This document shows, piece after piece, positions 51,952 to 64,000 of a stretch of DNA of 64,000 bases (positions within the stretch are counted from its first letter, which is position 1; each line of letters starts with the position of its first letter). The stretch comes from Cucumis sativus. Its lineage: Eukaryota; Streptophyta; Magnoliopsida; Cucurbitales; Cucurbitaceae. Under the pieces are notes generated by a model, which was given only the letters and a program-made list of their open reading frames with translations, made no database searches and had not been told where the DNA came from. A program made the position numbers and the translations under genes. The stretch lies in NCBI RefSeq assembly GCF_000004075.3, contig NC_026655.2, positions 1,426,001 through 1,490,000 on the forward strand. Direction: 5' to 3'.

Positions 51952-54900
51952 TTTCATAAACTTTCTATTTGGCTTATCATCATCTTTTACCCCCCCAAAA
52001 CCCCCAAACAATTTGTAAATCTATATATATGTGTGTGTGTTGTGTTATAATTTGTTCTAATGAGTTAAATATCATTTTGGTACTTACATTTAAAATAATA
52101 AATATTCTATTTTAATTTGTATATTTTATGAAAATTTTAAATTAATCGATTAGAGTTTAAATTTGTAAAAATTAATTTGACAATAATAATTTCCATGCAA
52201 AAAAAAAAAGTAAATACACCATGAAAGTAATAAGTTAATCATTGAACATTACTGAATAATTATTTTAGTTAAAAGCTTACTTTAGATTTTTAATAATTTA
52301 ATCAACTTTAATAAGTAAACCATTTACTTTTGTAATTTACTATTTATAATGATTTAGTCTTTATTGTAAAAAAATATTATTAAGTGGAAATTTCAGCTTA
52401 CATATAAATCGATCAAGAACATGTATTTTTGTATAAACTACAAAAGTTAGATCATTACATAATAACCTTGATAATTAATAGTAGATAGATTTTTAACGAT
52501 AGGAACTTTTGTAGCATTAAATAAAATTTAGGGTAATACCTTATTTTCTATTATTTATTACTTTTGGTAATTCTAACTCAAGTTTGTTTTCTGTGTCACA
52601 TCACATTTCATAAATCTTATAAATTTAATAGATTGATGTAATTGGTGGACCTTTTTTTAGCTATATCATTTATTATTTTGTTATTAAATTTACACCTTAA
52701 TTTAAGGCCATGTGATGTAAATCAAATCTTTATACAATTTTGACATTTTCAAACCCATAAAATTGATATTATATTCTTACCCTACAAATATTAATATTTG
52801 CTTTCAAGATTATAGTAAAATGATTTTGAAACATATTTTCGATCCTTCGAAACCAAATTTTGATATGGAGTTTATTGATTCGTAACAAAACTAATCATGT
52901 TTAGCTTTTCATAAACAACAAACAATGCATCATGAATCACTTAAAGTATACTTAATTACACGTTCAACTACGATATAATTCATAGCAATATTAGATTGAA
53001 CGAATTTAGATTAACGACACACCTACATTTTGTGGAGTTGAAATACCAGTAAATCTATGTTTTAGAGTACTATCTAATACTTTTAATTATTGTTAATAAC
53101 AGGTCCTAGCATTAAATTATAGTTTGCATTCATTATGCTTTCAATATGGTTTTGTAATTTGAAAATGAACCTACAAAATTTAGTCTAGTTTGTGTAGGTG
53201 TGGAATATTGTTCTAATGTTGATAGCTAGACCTTAACAAGTTAGGGGTGCCTTTCCCAAGGTCGATCAATTCTGAGACACTGGACCATCTATCTCTCTTT
53301 TTTCCTCTGCTTCTCTCTAATTTTATCTATCATCTTTCAATCCTTCCTTTCTCTATATTATCATTTACATATGAATCCGATATAATGAAAACGAAACTTC
53401 CACATGTCTCTACTTTTACCATTGCCAAATTCTCATTGTACTATTATACTTTTAGACGATGATGGTGTGTTAAATAACCTAGTCTCTAGACGTTCGATCA
53501 TACACCTACTAATGTACTATTTCTAAAATAGTGTGTTTAATGGAAATGCAACAACAATACATAAAGATTATATCTTGAACAATTTTGATTAGTGTCAACT
53601 TCAATGCATACATAAATATATATACTCTCGAACATTCTCACTTATCAAAATATTGTTTGCTAATAAATTCATCGATCGATAATAATAATTTGATAAGTGC
53701 ATGGACCACACAACATGTGTACGAGTTAATATATGAGTAACAACAGGGAAAAGGGAGACAACTTATACACTTTATAGGTATACGAAGACTATTTAAACAA
53801 CTTATATATTACAATATAGCATTGAAAATTTATGCTTAAAAGAAATTTCACCTTTAATCAATTGGGCCCTAACAACATTTTAATACTTGTATGCCTTTTA
53901 GTTATTGTGAATGAAAGCAACAATTCAGATGGAAGACAGTACTTCAAATTTCATACAATCTCTTATCATATAATACTAAATAATTAATTTGATTCATTGT
54001 ATATATATATATTATATGTACATTCTTATATTGTTCTATGGAATTGTTCTAATAACTTATGTAATAATATCCTTTGTCTACTTTCATTAAATTAATTTAT
54101 AAGTCATGCATTGGCACATGAAAGCTAATTTGGTGAGTTATAGGTAAGACTTCATTAATTGTGGTTGCTAATTAAATTATATCCCTTAATTACAAGAAAA
54201 ATAAACAATGAAGAAGTGAATATTAAGGAAAGTAAAGTGCTCAAATAATTACCACTTGAAGAACAAAATATATGTACTTATAGTTATGCTCTTTAATTAG
54301 TACAACAAACAACTTTAATTCTATTTTCTCCTAATATAATTAATCATGGTTTCCAAAATTAAAGGAAGAGATTGCAATATTCAACCAAAAAGTATATATA
54401 TATATCACAAAGAAAGTGACTTTTTTTAGGGTTGGAAATATTGTAGGCAACAAAGAAAGAAAAACAATATTAGGGAACAACCACTAAATTAATAAATTGC
54501 TATACATAGCTAAGAAACTTGTAAAGGTAATGAGAAGGGCATACAGGATTAAATAGTCATCAAATATTGTTGTCTTCCAATATTATTATTAAGTCGAGAG
54601 AAGATATCTTTAGTTGGATTCGCATCTCTATCTTGTTTAATGTGCTTTTTTAGAACTAGGGTATCGATGCGGTCCTAATATAGTGTGTTAGCTAACGAGT
54701 CTTTATTAACAATGAGTTTTCGACTTGTTGCAATCTGCATGAACTTCGCATTAATGTAGTGTTTGCTTAGCTATGAAAGAAATTGCACTCTCTTTTTATA
54801 TAAGAGAGTGAATATCAAAATTCTCTTTTTGTACCCGTCGACTCAAACTTTATTATACTAAGTTTTTCGTCGACAATTTTGTTGAGCTTAGCTTAGTTAT

Positions 54901-55598
54901 GTCACATCCTCGGAAGTTAAATTACGACGTTATTGTTTTTTTGTGTTATTACATTGGTATGTTGTCGTTCTCGTTCATAATCATGTATTAACGAGTCAAG
55001 TTATATTGAATTGGTAGATATATTTTTTCTTTTGAAATTAAAAATTGAATTTTAATAATTTGGTGTAGACTAGAAAGAAGAGTTAAACCTAATTAAGCTC
55101 TTAATGTTTCTTAAGAATCTATCAATCGATTCAACAAAAGTTTGTGGGGACAGAGAGATATTTTTAATTTGCATTCCCAAAATCATCCAATCAAATACTT
55201 TACCATAAGACTTTTCTTTTAACCTTTCTAAATAATTTCCCCCAACACATTCATTCATTCATATTTTATAAATTTAGTTTTTTATAAAATAAAAAAAAAA
55301 TAGTTAAAACGAAATAGTTTGGTTGTTAAAGAAAGATTTTAAAAAAAATGTTAGAAACGTTTTTGATTTTTTTGTTAAGGAAAAGCAAAATCAGATTGAA
55401 AAGGAATGGTGGGAGTTATGAGAAAGTAATTCCCACTGGAAAATGTTGCTTTCCCACACTAACAAACTATAATAAATCTCTCATTTAATTACAAATACAT
55501 ATACATATATACATAAACGAATTTAATTTTGAAGTTAGACAATAGCATGTGCAATTACAATTACTTTTTTATCTTCATTCATTACATAATCATGTTAA

Positions 55599-55803
55599 TG
55601 GGCCGCCTGAGAAGATGGGCCGAATGTGAAATTACAAGCCCAGCCCACATCAGAAGGGGGGAATGCCACGTGGGACTTGAATACAACAGATATTACGTGG
55701 CAGTGGCAGTGGCAGTGGCAGGCAAATGATCAAATCACTTGTTATTTCACACATTTTGGATATGTAAATGTATAGACACGTGGCTGGAATATAGCCAGGT
55801 AAG
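55599..55803. promoter_or_regulatory. Orphan promoter-like cluster: site II and ACGT-core motifs
   Basis: Four site II motifs (TGGGCC at 55599-55604 and 55616-55621; AGCCCA at 55637-55642 and 55642-55647) are followed by CACGTG at 55667-55672, ACGTGG at 55695-55700 and CACGTG at 55777-55782. A CAGGTAAG matching a 5' splice site is at 55796-55803. The block is GC-richer than its flanks. No gene is recognised within several kb on either side. Confidence 0.45.
55699..55720. repeat. GGCAGT hexamer repeat
   Basis: About three and a half GGCAGT units inside the orphan promoter-like cluster. Confidence 0.85.
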
Positions 55804-57486
55804 CCTTGGGAAGTGAGATGACATGCTTAAAAGTATCCAAATATCCAATGGGGCCTTCTCATTTCCCAAAAAGAAAGAAGAAATTAAAGTGGCCTTTAAC
55901 ACACTTTCATTAGCCAACACTTCAACTAATCCAACTTTAGGGTTTTCATACATTAATTTCTTATAATTCCAACTTTAGAAAAGACCTTACTTTAATCCTT
56001 ATCCTTACGTCCTCTTAATGACAAATTTGACCAATATAGTTTAGTTAGGTGTATCTAACACAAATAGCAAGTCACACTCAATATCAAACATGAATAGATG
56101 CAAAGATTGGTAATCATGTTTGATGTAAATTTCGATCATTTACTGTTGGAGATTATGTGCTTAAAGAAAAGAGACTTCACGAGTAAAAAAATAGCTTCCA
56201 TGATAACTCATGCATAACCCATCTCTTAGTGAAAAAATAGTTTAGGCTCTCCTTTGGTATGAGAGTCCCGTCATCCATCACCCGTCACGATCTTTTTCTT
56301 GTCATGTTAATCATCTTACCATAAACAAACTTATATTTATATAGACTCTCTCCAAGTGTGAGAGCTTCTTACAATAAACTAATTCTCTTCACACACAATT
56401 CAATATCAAGAACTTTTACCGAAGGTTGTGACAATCAACAACACCTTCAAACAATGAGGTAATGAACACAAGTGGTTTATAGTAATATATTGATCAAGCA
56501 TTTCTTACACACCCTTGCTATATAGAATGCAACAAACCCAATCGATATTTTGAACTTGACAACCGTAAAGAGGTGACTAACCAAAAACATACGACCAACC
56601 TTCTCAAGGAAAACGTTCGGATATAGGCCAAGATCTTTTCTACAACTAGAAATTCAAGAGAGAAAAGAATCTAAATAACAAGGAAAAAGTTGAAATGACA
56701 TCGTGCTTGACATGACAAAGAACAAGATGTAAAACATATTTGCAAACATATGGCTCGTAAGAAATATGTAGTAACATAAACACATAGTTTTGATCAAAGA
56801 AGTCAAAATATTAAATGTTTAGATCGTATCGACGATCGAGTTTAAATTGAAATAGGGTATAGAAAGAAGGAGGGAGGGAGAGAGAGAGAGAAGGGGGGAG
56901 GGAGAGAGAGTAGAATAAATGTGGTTGAGGAAGGCAGTAGTGGAGGGATTTTAGTTAAGGAAAACAGAGAGAAAAGAGAGATCATCAGTTGTATTGAGTG
57001 GGTGGGGAAAGAGAATAAGATGGGGGTGAGGGGAAGTGGGTGTATGGTCCTCTCAATGATGAGAATGAGTGTTATGATGAGAGAAAGAGGAGAGGGAACA
57101 AATGGACCCAAAGAGAGAGGCCCAATTTGTCGGATACCAAAAGCAGTAGCTGTGTGTATCAGTGTGTATCAGTGTGTATGTTATTGAAACAAGACAGGCT
57201 TGGAAGTGCTGGCATTTTGGATTGATTGATGGCCCAATTGCCCCTTTTTCCCTTTTTAATTAACTTCAAGATGCTGTTTTGTTTACTACAATACAAATAC
57301 AACACCCTCCTTCCCACTTTCCTTTGACATCTCAACTTAACATCACCTTTTTTTCAGAGAAAAGAAGAAAAAGAAAGTCGATAATGTGAGTCAGTAAATG
57401 CGTTAAAAGTATCTTAATTAGATTGGACACATTCTTCATACTCTTTCCATCTAAGTAATATGTTGTTTCATGAATCGTGACAATTT

Positions 57487-57555
57487 AGATACATAGTTCA
57501 ATTGGTTAAAGTATATACATCTTTAATAATAGTTAAAAGATTGGAAACCCATACT
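57487..57555 (+). mobile_element. Possible tRNA-like (SINE) relic
   Basis: TAGTTCAATTGG matches the polymerase III A-box consensus at every position. About 50 bases later, AGATTGGAAACCC may be a decayed B box. No complete element with ends or target duplication is visible. Confidence 0.25.
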
Positions 57556-57937
57556 TGATATTTTGAATTGTAAGATTAATTCTAAGCCGTGGTAGAAACA
57601 AATTTGTGCAAGAATTACTTCTTTTTGTTTTTGAGGTATAAAAGGGTATGATTTATGATTTTTTTTAAAATTGTTTTTGGAGGAGGGGTATTTTAAAAAG
57701 AAAAAAAAAAGAGGTAAAGAATCATTTGCACGTGAGTGTGTGAAAAATGAGTTTAGAGAAAATTGGAAAATCCATCTAACGGTGTCCATGATAGTCGTGA
57801 TAATTACATTGTTAAAATTTTCACAAGTGTTTAAGTTATTAGACCCCAAACTTACACGACTTGTAGAAATTAGACCCTAAAATAATAAAAATTGAAATCT
57901 CAAACTTATATACAATTGAACCATCAAATTTTAACAC

Positions 57938-57955
57938 TCGTGTAAGCTTACACGA
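57938..57955. repeat. 18-bp perfect palindrome
   Basis: TCGTGTAAGCTTACACGA is its own reverse complement. A related ACTTACACGACTTG occurs about 90 bases upstream, so it may be part of an old repeat. Confidence 0.8.
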
Positions 57956-58935
57956 TGGCTCAATTTTACAATTGAACCTTTCAAGGTATTCTATAGCAAC
58001 TAACACCATATGTTAAGTTTGGATTTTGCAATTTGTCCAAAAATTTATTAACGAGAATTATAGTATTCCCTGATTTTAAATAATTTTCAAAGAAATTAAA
58101 ACAATAAACTATAGATCGTATTTGATAATAATTTTGTTTTATTTGTTTTTTGGTATTTTATAATTAAACATATTTTCTTATATGTTGATTTGCATATCTT
58201 TCTTAAATACACCATAGTTAAATTCTTAGTCAAATTAAAAAAAAAAAAACAAAAACAACTTTTTGAAAGCTATTTTTTTTAGTTTACCTAAAATTTAAAA
58301 ACCATTGATAGAAAGTAAATAACAAGAGAAGAAAGGAATCGCCGTTTTGAAGAACGAATTAAGTTGATCGTTTATATGTTGAAGATCATACGTTGTAATT
58401 CCATTTCATAATAATTATTGTTGAAGTTGTTGAAAATGAAATAGAGAGCATTTTGGACAAATATGTTGGCTCCTAGTTTATTATTGAATTGAATAATGGA
58501 AGGAGATCAAAAAGAAAGTTTATTATATATAAAGAAACAAAATGATGGAATGAGCATGAAGACACTTGGCATGACAAAGATATATATATATATACAAACC
58601 CCTAAAACTCTTGAGATCTCTTCATATCAATGAATTTGGTATATTGGCCTTTGAATTTGTTTCTCTGAATTCATACAGACACCCTGACCAGTGACCAAAA
58701 CCAAAGCATGTAAAACCCTAAAACATGGTCCTTGATTCTTGGATATTATTATTAATGTTGTAGCCATATATATATATATATATTTATATTGTACAAATAA
58801 TCTCAAATTGATAAATCAATGAACATTTATGTGCAAACCAAAATCAACACAACAGTACTATTGATTCAATTCTCTTCAACCAAAAAAATGTGCCTAAAAT
58901 GTCTCTATATGATTCATTATTTTTAATAGAAGAAT

Positions 58936-58959
58936 TATATATATATATATATATATATA
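58936..58959. repeat. AT microsatellite
   Basis: About eleven TA units followed by GATATATATGG, in non-coding DNA. Confidence 0.85.
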
Positions 58960-60417
58960 GATATATATGGTATACACACAAATATATGTTTATAAGAAAG
59001 GACAGCCATGTGTTTTTGTCTCCCTTCTACAGAAACTCCTCACCCTCTCTTCACTGTTTTCTCTCTTTGTCCATTTCCTAATTTATCTTTTAAATTATGG
59101 TCTATTAAATTTTACGAGCATAAAACGACAATCGAAGGGGAATAGAAAACGTAAAGCTAAAAGAAGTCGACGTACATAGATTTACGTGATATATTGATCT
59201 CATAGAGTATTAATTACTACATCTATGATAAAAAGAACAACAATTTATTATTAAAGAGAATAATTCTTATAAATAACCTAAAATTAAATATAATCAAATA
59301 TAGTTTACTTCTCTAAACCTTAATATTAAAATCGTGAATGAAGTGAATAATTGAATATAGGATATATGAGTACAATTTTATTTCCCCGTACCTTGAAAAA
59401 GATACAAAATTGATGAAGACCCATAATCATTCTTGGTATATTGCAATGTGGGGTTACTTAAATTTAATCTAAACTAAGCAACACAATAATAATTTTTTAA
59501 AAAAGAAGACAAAGAAACCCAAGAAGAGTGAAGTAAAGCCATATCTAATTGATGTTGAAATATCTTAGTTTTATTTGAGTTTGATTTGATGCAAAAGGGA
59601 AGGAAGAGAGCACTGTTTTTTCAAAAATTTTAATTAACTTATTATTATTGGAATCTTAGGTATAGTGTGTATAATATAGAATTGATGATAATAATAATAA
59701 TGGACCATTGTAGCCTGCCTTTTGAGTGTCATTTGGACCCCTCTTTTTTTGTTACTTAAAAATGCCATCCCACAGCTCATCTTTGGGCTACACATCTATT
59801 CTATATATTCTTAATTATTACTGCCTTAATTATAATGTTAGGCCTAAAAAGCAGCTCATTTTAATCTCTTTTTATTCAAAAATTAAAGTTAACATAATTA
59901 TGCTTCTCTTATGTTCATTCCTTCATTCCTTTGACTCATAACCAGTGTATGATATAATGCATTATTTGAATCTATCTATTAAAAACAGAAACAGAAAAAA
60001 AAAACGGGGGAAAGTTAATTCTTTATAAATTAAAGCAATTGATTAACTCAAGAACTAGAAACTATATATTTTAGCTAGGGTTCTAACTCTTTAATTAATT
60101 CACTATCTTTTGCAACTCTCTTTTTTGATTCACCAATTAAACGATGACACATCGGATTCATCTTTAATTTCCAAAAAAGAAGTTTGTATTTTTGAATTTT
60201 TTGTGTGAGGAAATTGTGAATAACCCACTTCTCCTAACCCTTTTTTTGATTAGTGTCACTAGGCTTTTGACAAGATTAATTTGGTAGAGGGTCAATCTTT
60301 GCCTTCCAATCTAACCCAAAAAAAAAAAAAAAAAATTGTTGCCAAAATAAGCTTGTGTGTTTCTGTTCTATCTTCCTTATTAATTTTCTCCTCTCTCTTT
60401 CCATTAATCTAAACCCA

Positions 60418-60427
60418 TATATAAATA
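60418..60427 (+). promoter_or_regulatory. Probable TATA box of the MIF gene
   Basis: TATATAAATA, 169 bases before the MIF ATG, followed by a CTCTCTCT stretch typical of plant transcription-start regions. The implied 5' UTR is about 140 bases. Confidence 0.55.
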
Positions 60428-60595
60428 AACTCTCTCTTAGGGTTAGGGTTATGTTGTTAGTTCTCCTTTGCTGAGAATTCCCTAAAGAAAAAAAAAAGAG
60501 AGAAAGCTTTCTCCTTTTTTTCCCTTTGTAAATTTGAACAACCACCAAAATCAGCAAAGATTGGTGGGTTTAGAGCTTTAGGGGATTCCAAAACC

Positions 60596-60883
60596 ATGAA
60601 GAAAAGGCTGGTGGTGGTGAGGAAATCTGATGGCTCTAACGGGCGACGAAACCACCACTGGTCCAGTTCGGGATCGGAGGTGCGGTACGCAGAGTGCCAG
60701 AAGAATCACGCGGCGAAGCTCGGGGGGTTCGCGGTGGACGGATGCCGAGAATTCATGGCAAGAGGAGAGGATGGGACTGAGGAGGCTCTGAATTGTGCTG
60801 CTTGTGGTTGCCACAGGAATTTTCATAGAAGGGAGGTTGATGCTGAAGTTGTTTTTGAGTATTCTCCTCCAAACTCCAATTAA
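60596..60883 (+). CDS. MIF: Mini zinc finger protein (MIF)
   Basis: A single-exon, 95-residue protein consisting almost only of the ZF-HD dimerisation domain. [40 protein letters not shown] and [13 protein letters not shown] carry the conserved cysteines and histidines that hold zinc. There is no homeodomain, which defines the MIF group. MIFs pair with zinc-finger homeodomain proteins and keep them from DNA or the nucleus; Arabidopsis MIF1 affects gibberellin, auxin, brassinosteroid and ABA responses, and MIF2 relatives help end floral meristem activity. The N-terminal [13 protein letters not shown] is typical. Length agrees with the family (about 80-100). A TATA box and CT-rich leader lie at a plausible distance. 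Which MIF it is cannot be settled here. Confidence 0.96.
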   Translation: MKKRLVVVRKSDGSNGRRNHHWSSSGSEVRYAECQKNHAAKLGGFAVDGCREFMARGEDGTEEALNCAACGCHRNFHRREVDAEVVFEYSPPNSN

Positions 60884-62571
60884 TTTTCATTTAATTGAAA
60901 GGATCATCAAATCATCAATCATCATCATAAAAACTTCAAATTGACTAAAAGGGTTTGTGTTTTATGTATAATGTTTTCTATGGTCTGGTTTTTCTTTGAT
61001 TTTTAGTTTTGCATTTTGATCATGTAAATCTGATCATCAGTAACCAAACATTATATGATGGATTATTGGGGAAGGAAAAATTAGAAAGAAAAAGAAAAAA
61101 CAAATATTAATAATTTGATTTTCAGTTTTTGTTTTTTTGGTTCTTGCTTTTCTTCAAGAATATATTGATTCAAGGGTTTCTCTCTTTATTACATGACCCA
61201 AATCCTAAACTTTCTTTCTTTTATCCCTATTTAGTTCATTTATTCAATAATTTCTAATCAAACATGAATTCCCTTGGGAGATTCCCAAACCTAAAAAGAA
61301 AAAGAAATAGAGATTTGAGTTTTCCTTTATCATATTCTTGCCATATATATGTTGAATCAATTCATTTCCTCCTCTTTGAATCTATACTAAGATTATAGGT
61401 TAGAAATCGAAACTTTCGACTTTACTAAAGATCGATTCTGATAATTAATATATGAAAACCCCTAGATAATTAGTGTGGTTGGAAATATATAAATACATAA
61501 GAAAACCCTCATGGAGAATGAACTTTTTTTCAGTGAAATTTCAATGTTTGTTTGTTGTTCTTCATAGGGATGTGATTTTTCTTCTTCTTCTTGTAAATGG
61601 ACCAAAGTGGTTCATTGTGATAAGATACAATATTAGATTTTAATATAATAATTAATCAAATTTTGAAATATGAAAATCTTTTCAAAACCCCACTAATAGT
61701 TCAATCATGTCTGTGATCACTATTCTCCAATTTCAATAAATTATTAAAAATTCATTCTCAATTAAAAGCTCTTTCTCTTATAATCACTCGTCCACATCCC
61801 TCCACTGTCCCTTCTTTTCTTTCCTTCAACATTTCATTCATATGGTTTCTTTAATTTAATATACTTTCATTCAAAATAAAAAATATTATCCTTTTATTTA
61901 AATTACATACAGTCTATATTAGCCATCCACAACCCTAGATTTATGTGGTTCATAAAACTTATATTTTCTCCAAAATTGTTTACATGACCTAAAATACACA
62001 AGAAATTGTTGCATTTATAAAACTATATACTTGTAATTGTGATATGTACATATACAATTTGAATTCAATAGGGTATGGTTATGTACATATGGAATATTTT
62101 CTTGATTTTTAACTTCTTCTTCACTAATGATATTAATCAACATTGTTTTCTTCCTCATTTTGGAATAATTAAGGAAAAAGGCATGAGAAAATTTTGGCCC
62201 TCTTTGAAGTTTATTTCTATGTGTTTACAACTTTGGTAATTGGGAATGAATTTGGGTGTTTGTTGTTCATTTGTTGGACTTCATATGGAAATTCTTTTGT
62301 CAATAATATTAATTACCAACAAACAGACAAATATATGTTCAATGATAGGTAATGTTTGAATTCAAGAAAAAACAACGAAACTGATAAATTTTTCTAAATA
62401 TGAGTTGTACATTTATAGGTCTTTAATTAGTTGGATAAATTTGTAATATTTAGAGGCTAAATTAGAAGTTTTTAAGCATTCAAATTAGATAAGTAACAAA
62501 AGTAGCTTATTCAAAATTTCTAACATAAAAAATTAAGGGAGAAAGAAACGATTGATTAGAACTGTATACTA

Positions 62572-62603
<32 letters not shown>

Positions 62604-62989
62604 CAATTCAACTAAAAAAAATCTCTGAATTTTCATTAAGTTTGTGAATAAATTTTTTATAAAAATGAAAGTCTATTATATAATTTAGTTTATATACTTT
62701 TAATTTTGTAACAAATTTAATAACAATATTCCATTCTTGAGTTGCTAAATTACATGTTTAACTAATTAAATGGTTACAAAATTTGGAGTACACTAAGATG
62801 TAATATTTAGTCTAGTATTTTATAATAATAAAAAAAACACATTACATAATTTTTGTTATAAATAGAGTAATTATAATAGATAAGAATATTTTTTTAAAAA
62901 ATAGATATATTAGGGAATGAATGATATAGATTAATATTAGAAATAGTGAATAAAATAATAAAAGAAAAAGAGTGAAATAATAAAGCAAT

Positions 62990-62990
62990 A

Positions 62991-63026
<36 letters not shown>
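62990..63026. repeat. AAT microsatellite
   Basis: Twelve or so AAT units in non-coding DNA upstream of the GC-richer patch near 63.05 kb. Confidence 0.9.
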
Positions 63027-63027
<1 letters not shown>

Positions 63028-63479
63028 GAGAGGAATGAATGGGGTGACGGTGGAGAGTTGAAAGTGGCCGTCTACTCCGCCGCCACTCCATCCCACACGT
63101 GCGTCCTCTCCTCTTATATTCCAATCCCTTTCTTCTTTTTCTTTTCTTTTCTTTTTTTTAATAATATTCATTCTCCCATTGGGCTCCCCCTGCCTTCCTT
63201 AATATTAGGAACTTGTTTCGGCCCGGCCCACATATACTCAGACAATAAAGCCTTTATTTCCTCTCTTGGTCTCCTTCTCTCTCTCTCTCATTTTCATCAT
63301 ATCCAATTAATAGTGATTATAGTTTTTTCATTCATTTCATTCTAACAAGCGCATATACTCGTGGACATGACCTATTGGATGTTTATGTATTAGACATGCA
63401 TACACTCCTTCTTCAATAAATTAAAATACATCAACCTAAGTCTTTTAACCATATAAATCTATCAATTCATTTATTTTTA

Positions 63480-63484
<5 letters not shown>

Positions 63485-63511
<27 letters not shown>
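63485..63511. repeat. AT microsatellite
   Basis: About thirteen TA units in non-coding DNA close to the window end. Confidence 0.9.
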
Positions 63512-63513
<2 letters not shown>

Positions 63514-64000
63514 TTTAGAAATGAATATTTTAGTAAATGTGTTCTTGTTGTGTTATATCCTTGATTTTAAAAATATAAATGTGTTCTCATGTTTGTTTCG
63601 TGTTTCGTATCTATGTCTTTTAGATTTAATTGGAGTGATATTGATACGTGATAGTACATATTGAATACGAGTCGAACTATATGTTATATCTCACCTTCTT
63701 GTTATTATGTCATCACTGTTATTAGTATAGATAGACTAATTGATTTTTCATATTAAATTATACAAAAGTTTGAGTTAGATTTTGAACTGGTTTTGAAAGA
63801 AATGTCTGGAGAGTTTTTTTCTAATTAGATGAATATCAACACCTGACCTTTAATGTGTTATCAATTTTTACATATCTAACTAATTAATAGAATTTTTTAA
63901 ACCAATTTTAAAAGTCCAAGAGTGTATTTTTTTTAATGGAACAAGTTTCAAACTACATATGATTTAAGCCTTTCTGAAAAATGAATAAAAAGTTTAAATC

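Larger units (their letters stand above)
51952..60595. other. Gene-poor 8.6 kb between MYB and MIF genes
   Basis: AT-rich, with no supported coding region. Items seen are the MYB 3' UTR with TATATATGTGTGTGTG near 52023, a C-rich stretch near 51991-52008, a promoter-like cluster at 55599-55803, a purine-rich block at about 56860-57080, a tRNA-like relic near 57487, an 18-base palindrome at 57938-57955, and AT repeats such as 58936-58959. The frame at 55070-55258 (-) is protein-like in composition but has no family or context. Confidence 0.5.
60884..64000. other. MIF 3' flank and unassigned sequence to the window end
   Basis: About 3.1 kb, AT-rich. It includes the MIF 3' UTR, AT repeats at 62582-62603 and 63485-63511, and an AAT repeat at 62990-63026. 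A slightly GC-richer patch at 63040-63240 contains CACGTG (63096-63101) and CGGCCCGGCCCA. This patch might be the promoter of a gene beyond the window. No coding region is supported. Confidence 0.5.

Noticed and set aside
51482-52018. Open frames of 60-76 codons overlapping the MYB C-terminal exon
   Set aside because: They are shadows of triplet-repeat-coded Ser and Asn tracts.
55070-55258. Minus-strand 62-codon open frame beside the orphan promoter-like cluster
   Set aside because: The amino-acid mix looks protein-like, but it has no recognised family, no splice context and no start-region signal. Retained only as a possible target for transcript mapping.
56842-57187. Pair of opposing 88-89 codon open frames
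   Set aside because: They lie in a purine-rich, low-complexity block where long open frames arise on both strands by composition.

Overview
The window is nuclear DNA from a flowering plant, most likely a eudicot. It is AT-rich, most genes are split by short GT-AG introns, microsatellites are common, and every recognisable protein belongs to a plant family. The overall style fits a compact eudicot genome such as a cucurbit, but that is a guess; sequence searches would be needed to name the species. I joined exons by hand, using reading frame and splice signals.

Layout: 1-4446 (+) is the 3' part of a half-size ABCA transporter, cut by the window edge. 5323-5760 (+) is a broken 5'-half copy of aldose 1-epimerase, followed by the intact secreted gene at 7512-9043 (+). 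Then come VPS29 (retromer; 9872-12087, -), a PRE6/KIDARI-type HLH microprotein (14550-14920, -), HVA22a (21149-23393, -), the iron-deficiency bHLH POPEYE/bHLH47 (24554-25954, -) and a ten-exon gene for an unnamed single-pass membrane protein (27474-32268, -). TCP14-like (35549-36802, -) follows. After about 9 kb without a gene come ribosomal protein eL34 (46156-47649, +), a subgroup-1 R2R3-MYB (50878-51951, +), another gene-poor 8.6 kb, and a mini zinc finger (MIF) gene (60596-60883, +).

The genes do not form a pathway, as is usual for plant chromosomes. Five of the eleven apparently intact or edge-cut genes encode transcriptional regulators (PRE, bHLH47, TCP14, MYB, MIF). Two of these (PRE, MIF) are small proteins that act by dimerising with larger DNA-binding partners. 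HVA22a and VPS29 both serve the endomembrane system.

Points most worth a second look: (i) the unnamed membrane protein has two H-x-S-hydrophobic motifs 90 residues apart, as in 2H phosphoesterases, and two of its nine introns start with GC instead of GT; (ii) a near-perfect hairpin of about 30 bp inside intron 2 of eL34; (iii) a cluster of site II and ACGT-core motifs at 55.6-55.8 kb with no recognised gene beside it; (iv) the partial tandem duplication of aldose 1-epimerase with further small duplications around it; and (v) degenerate tRNA-like (SINE-type) relics.
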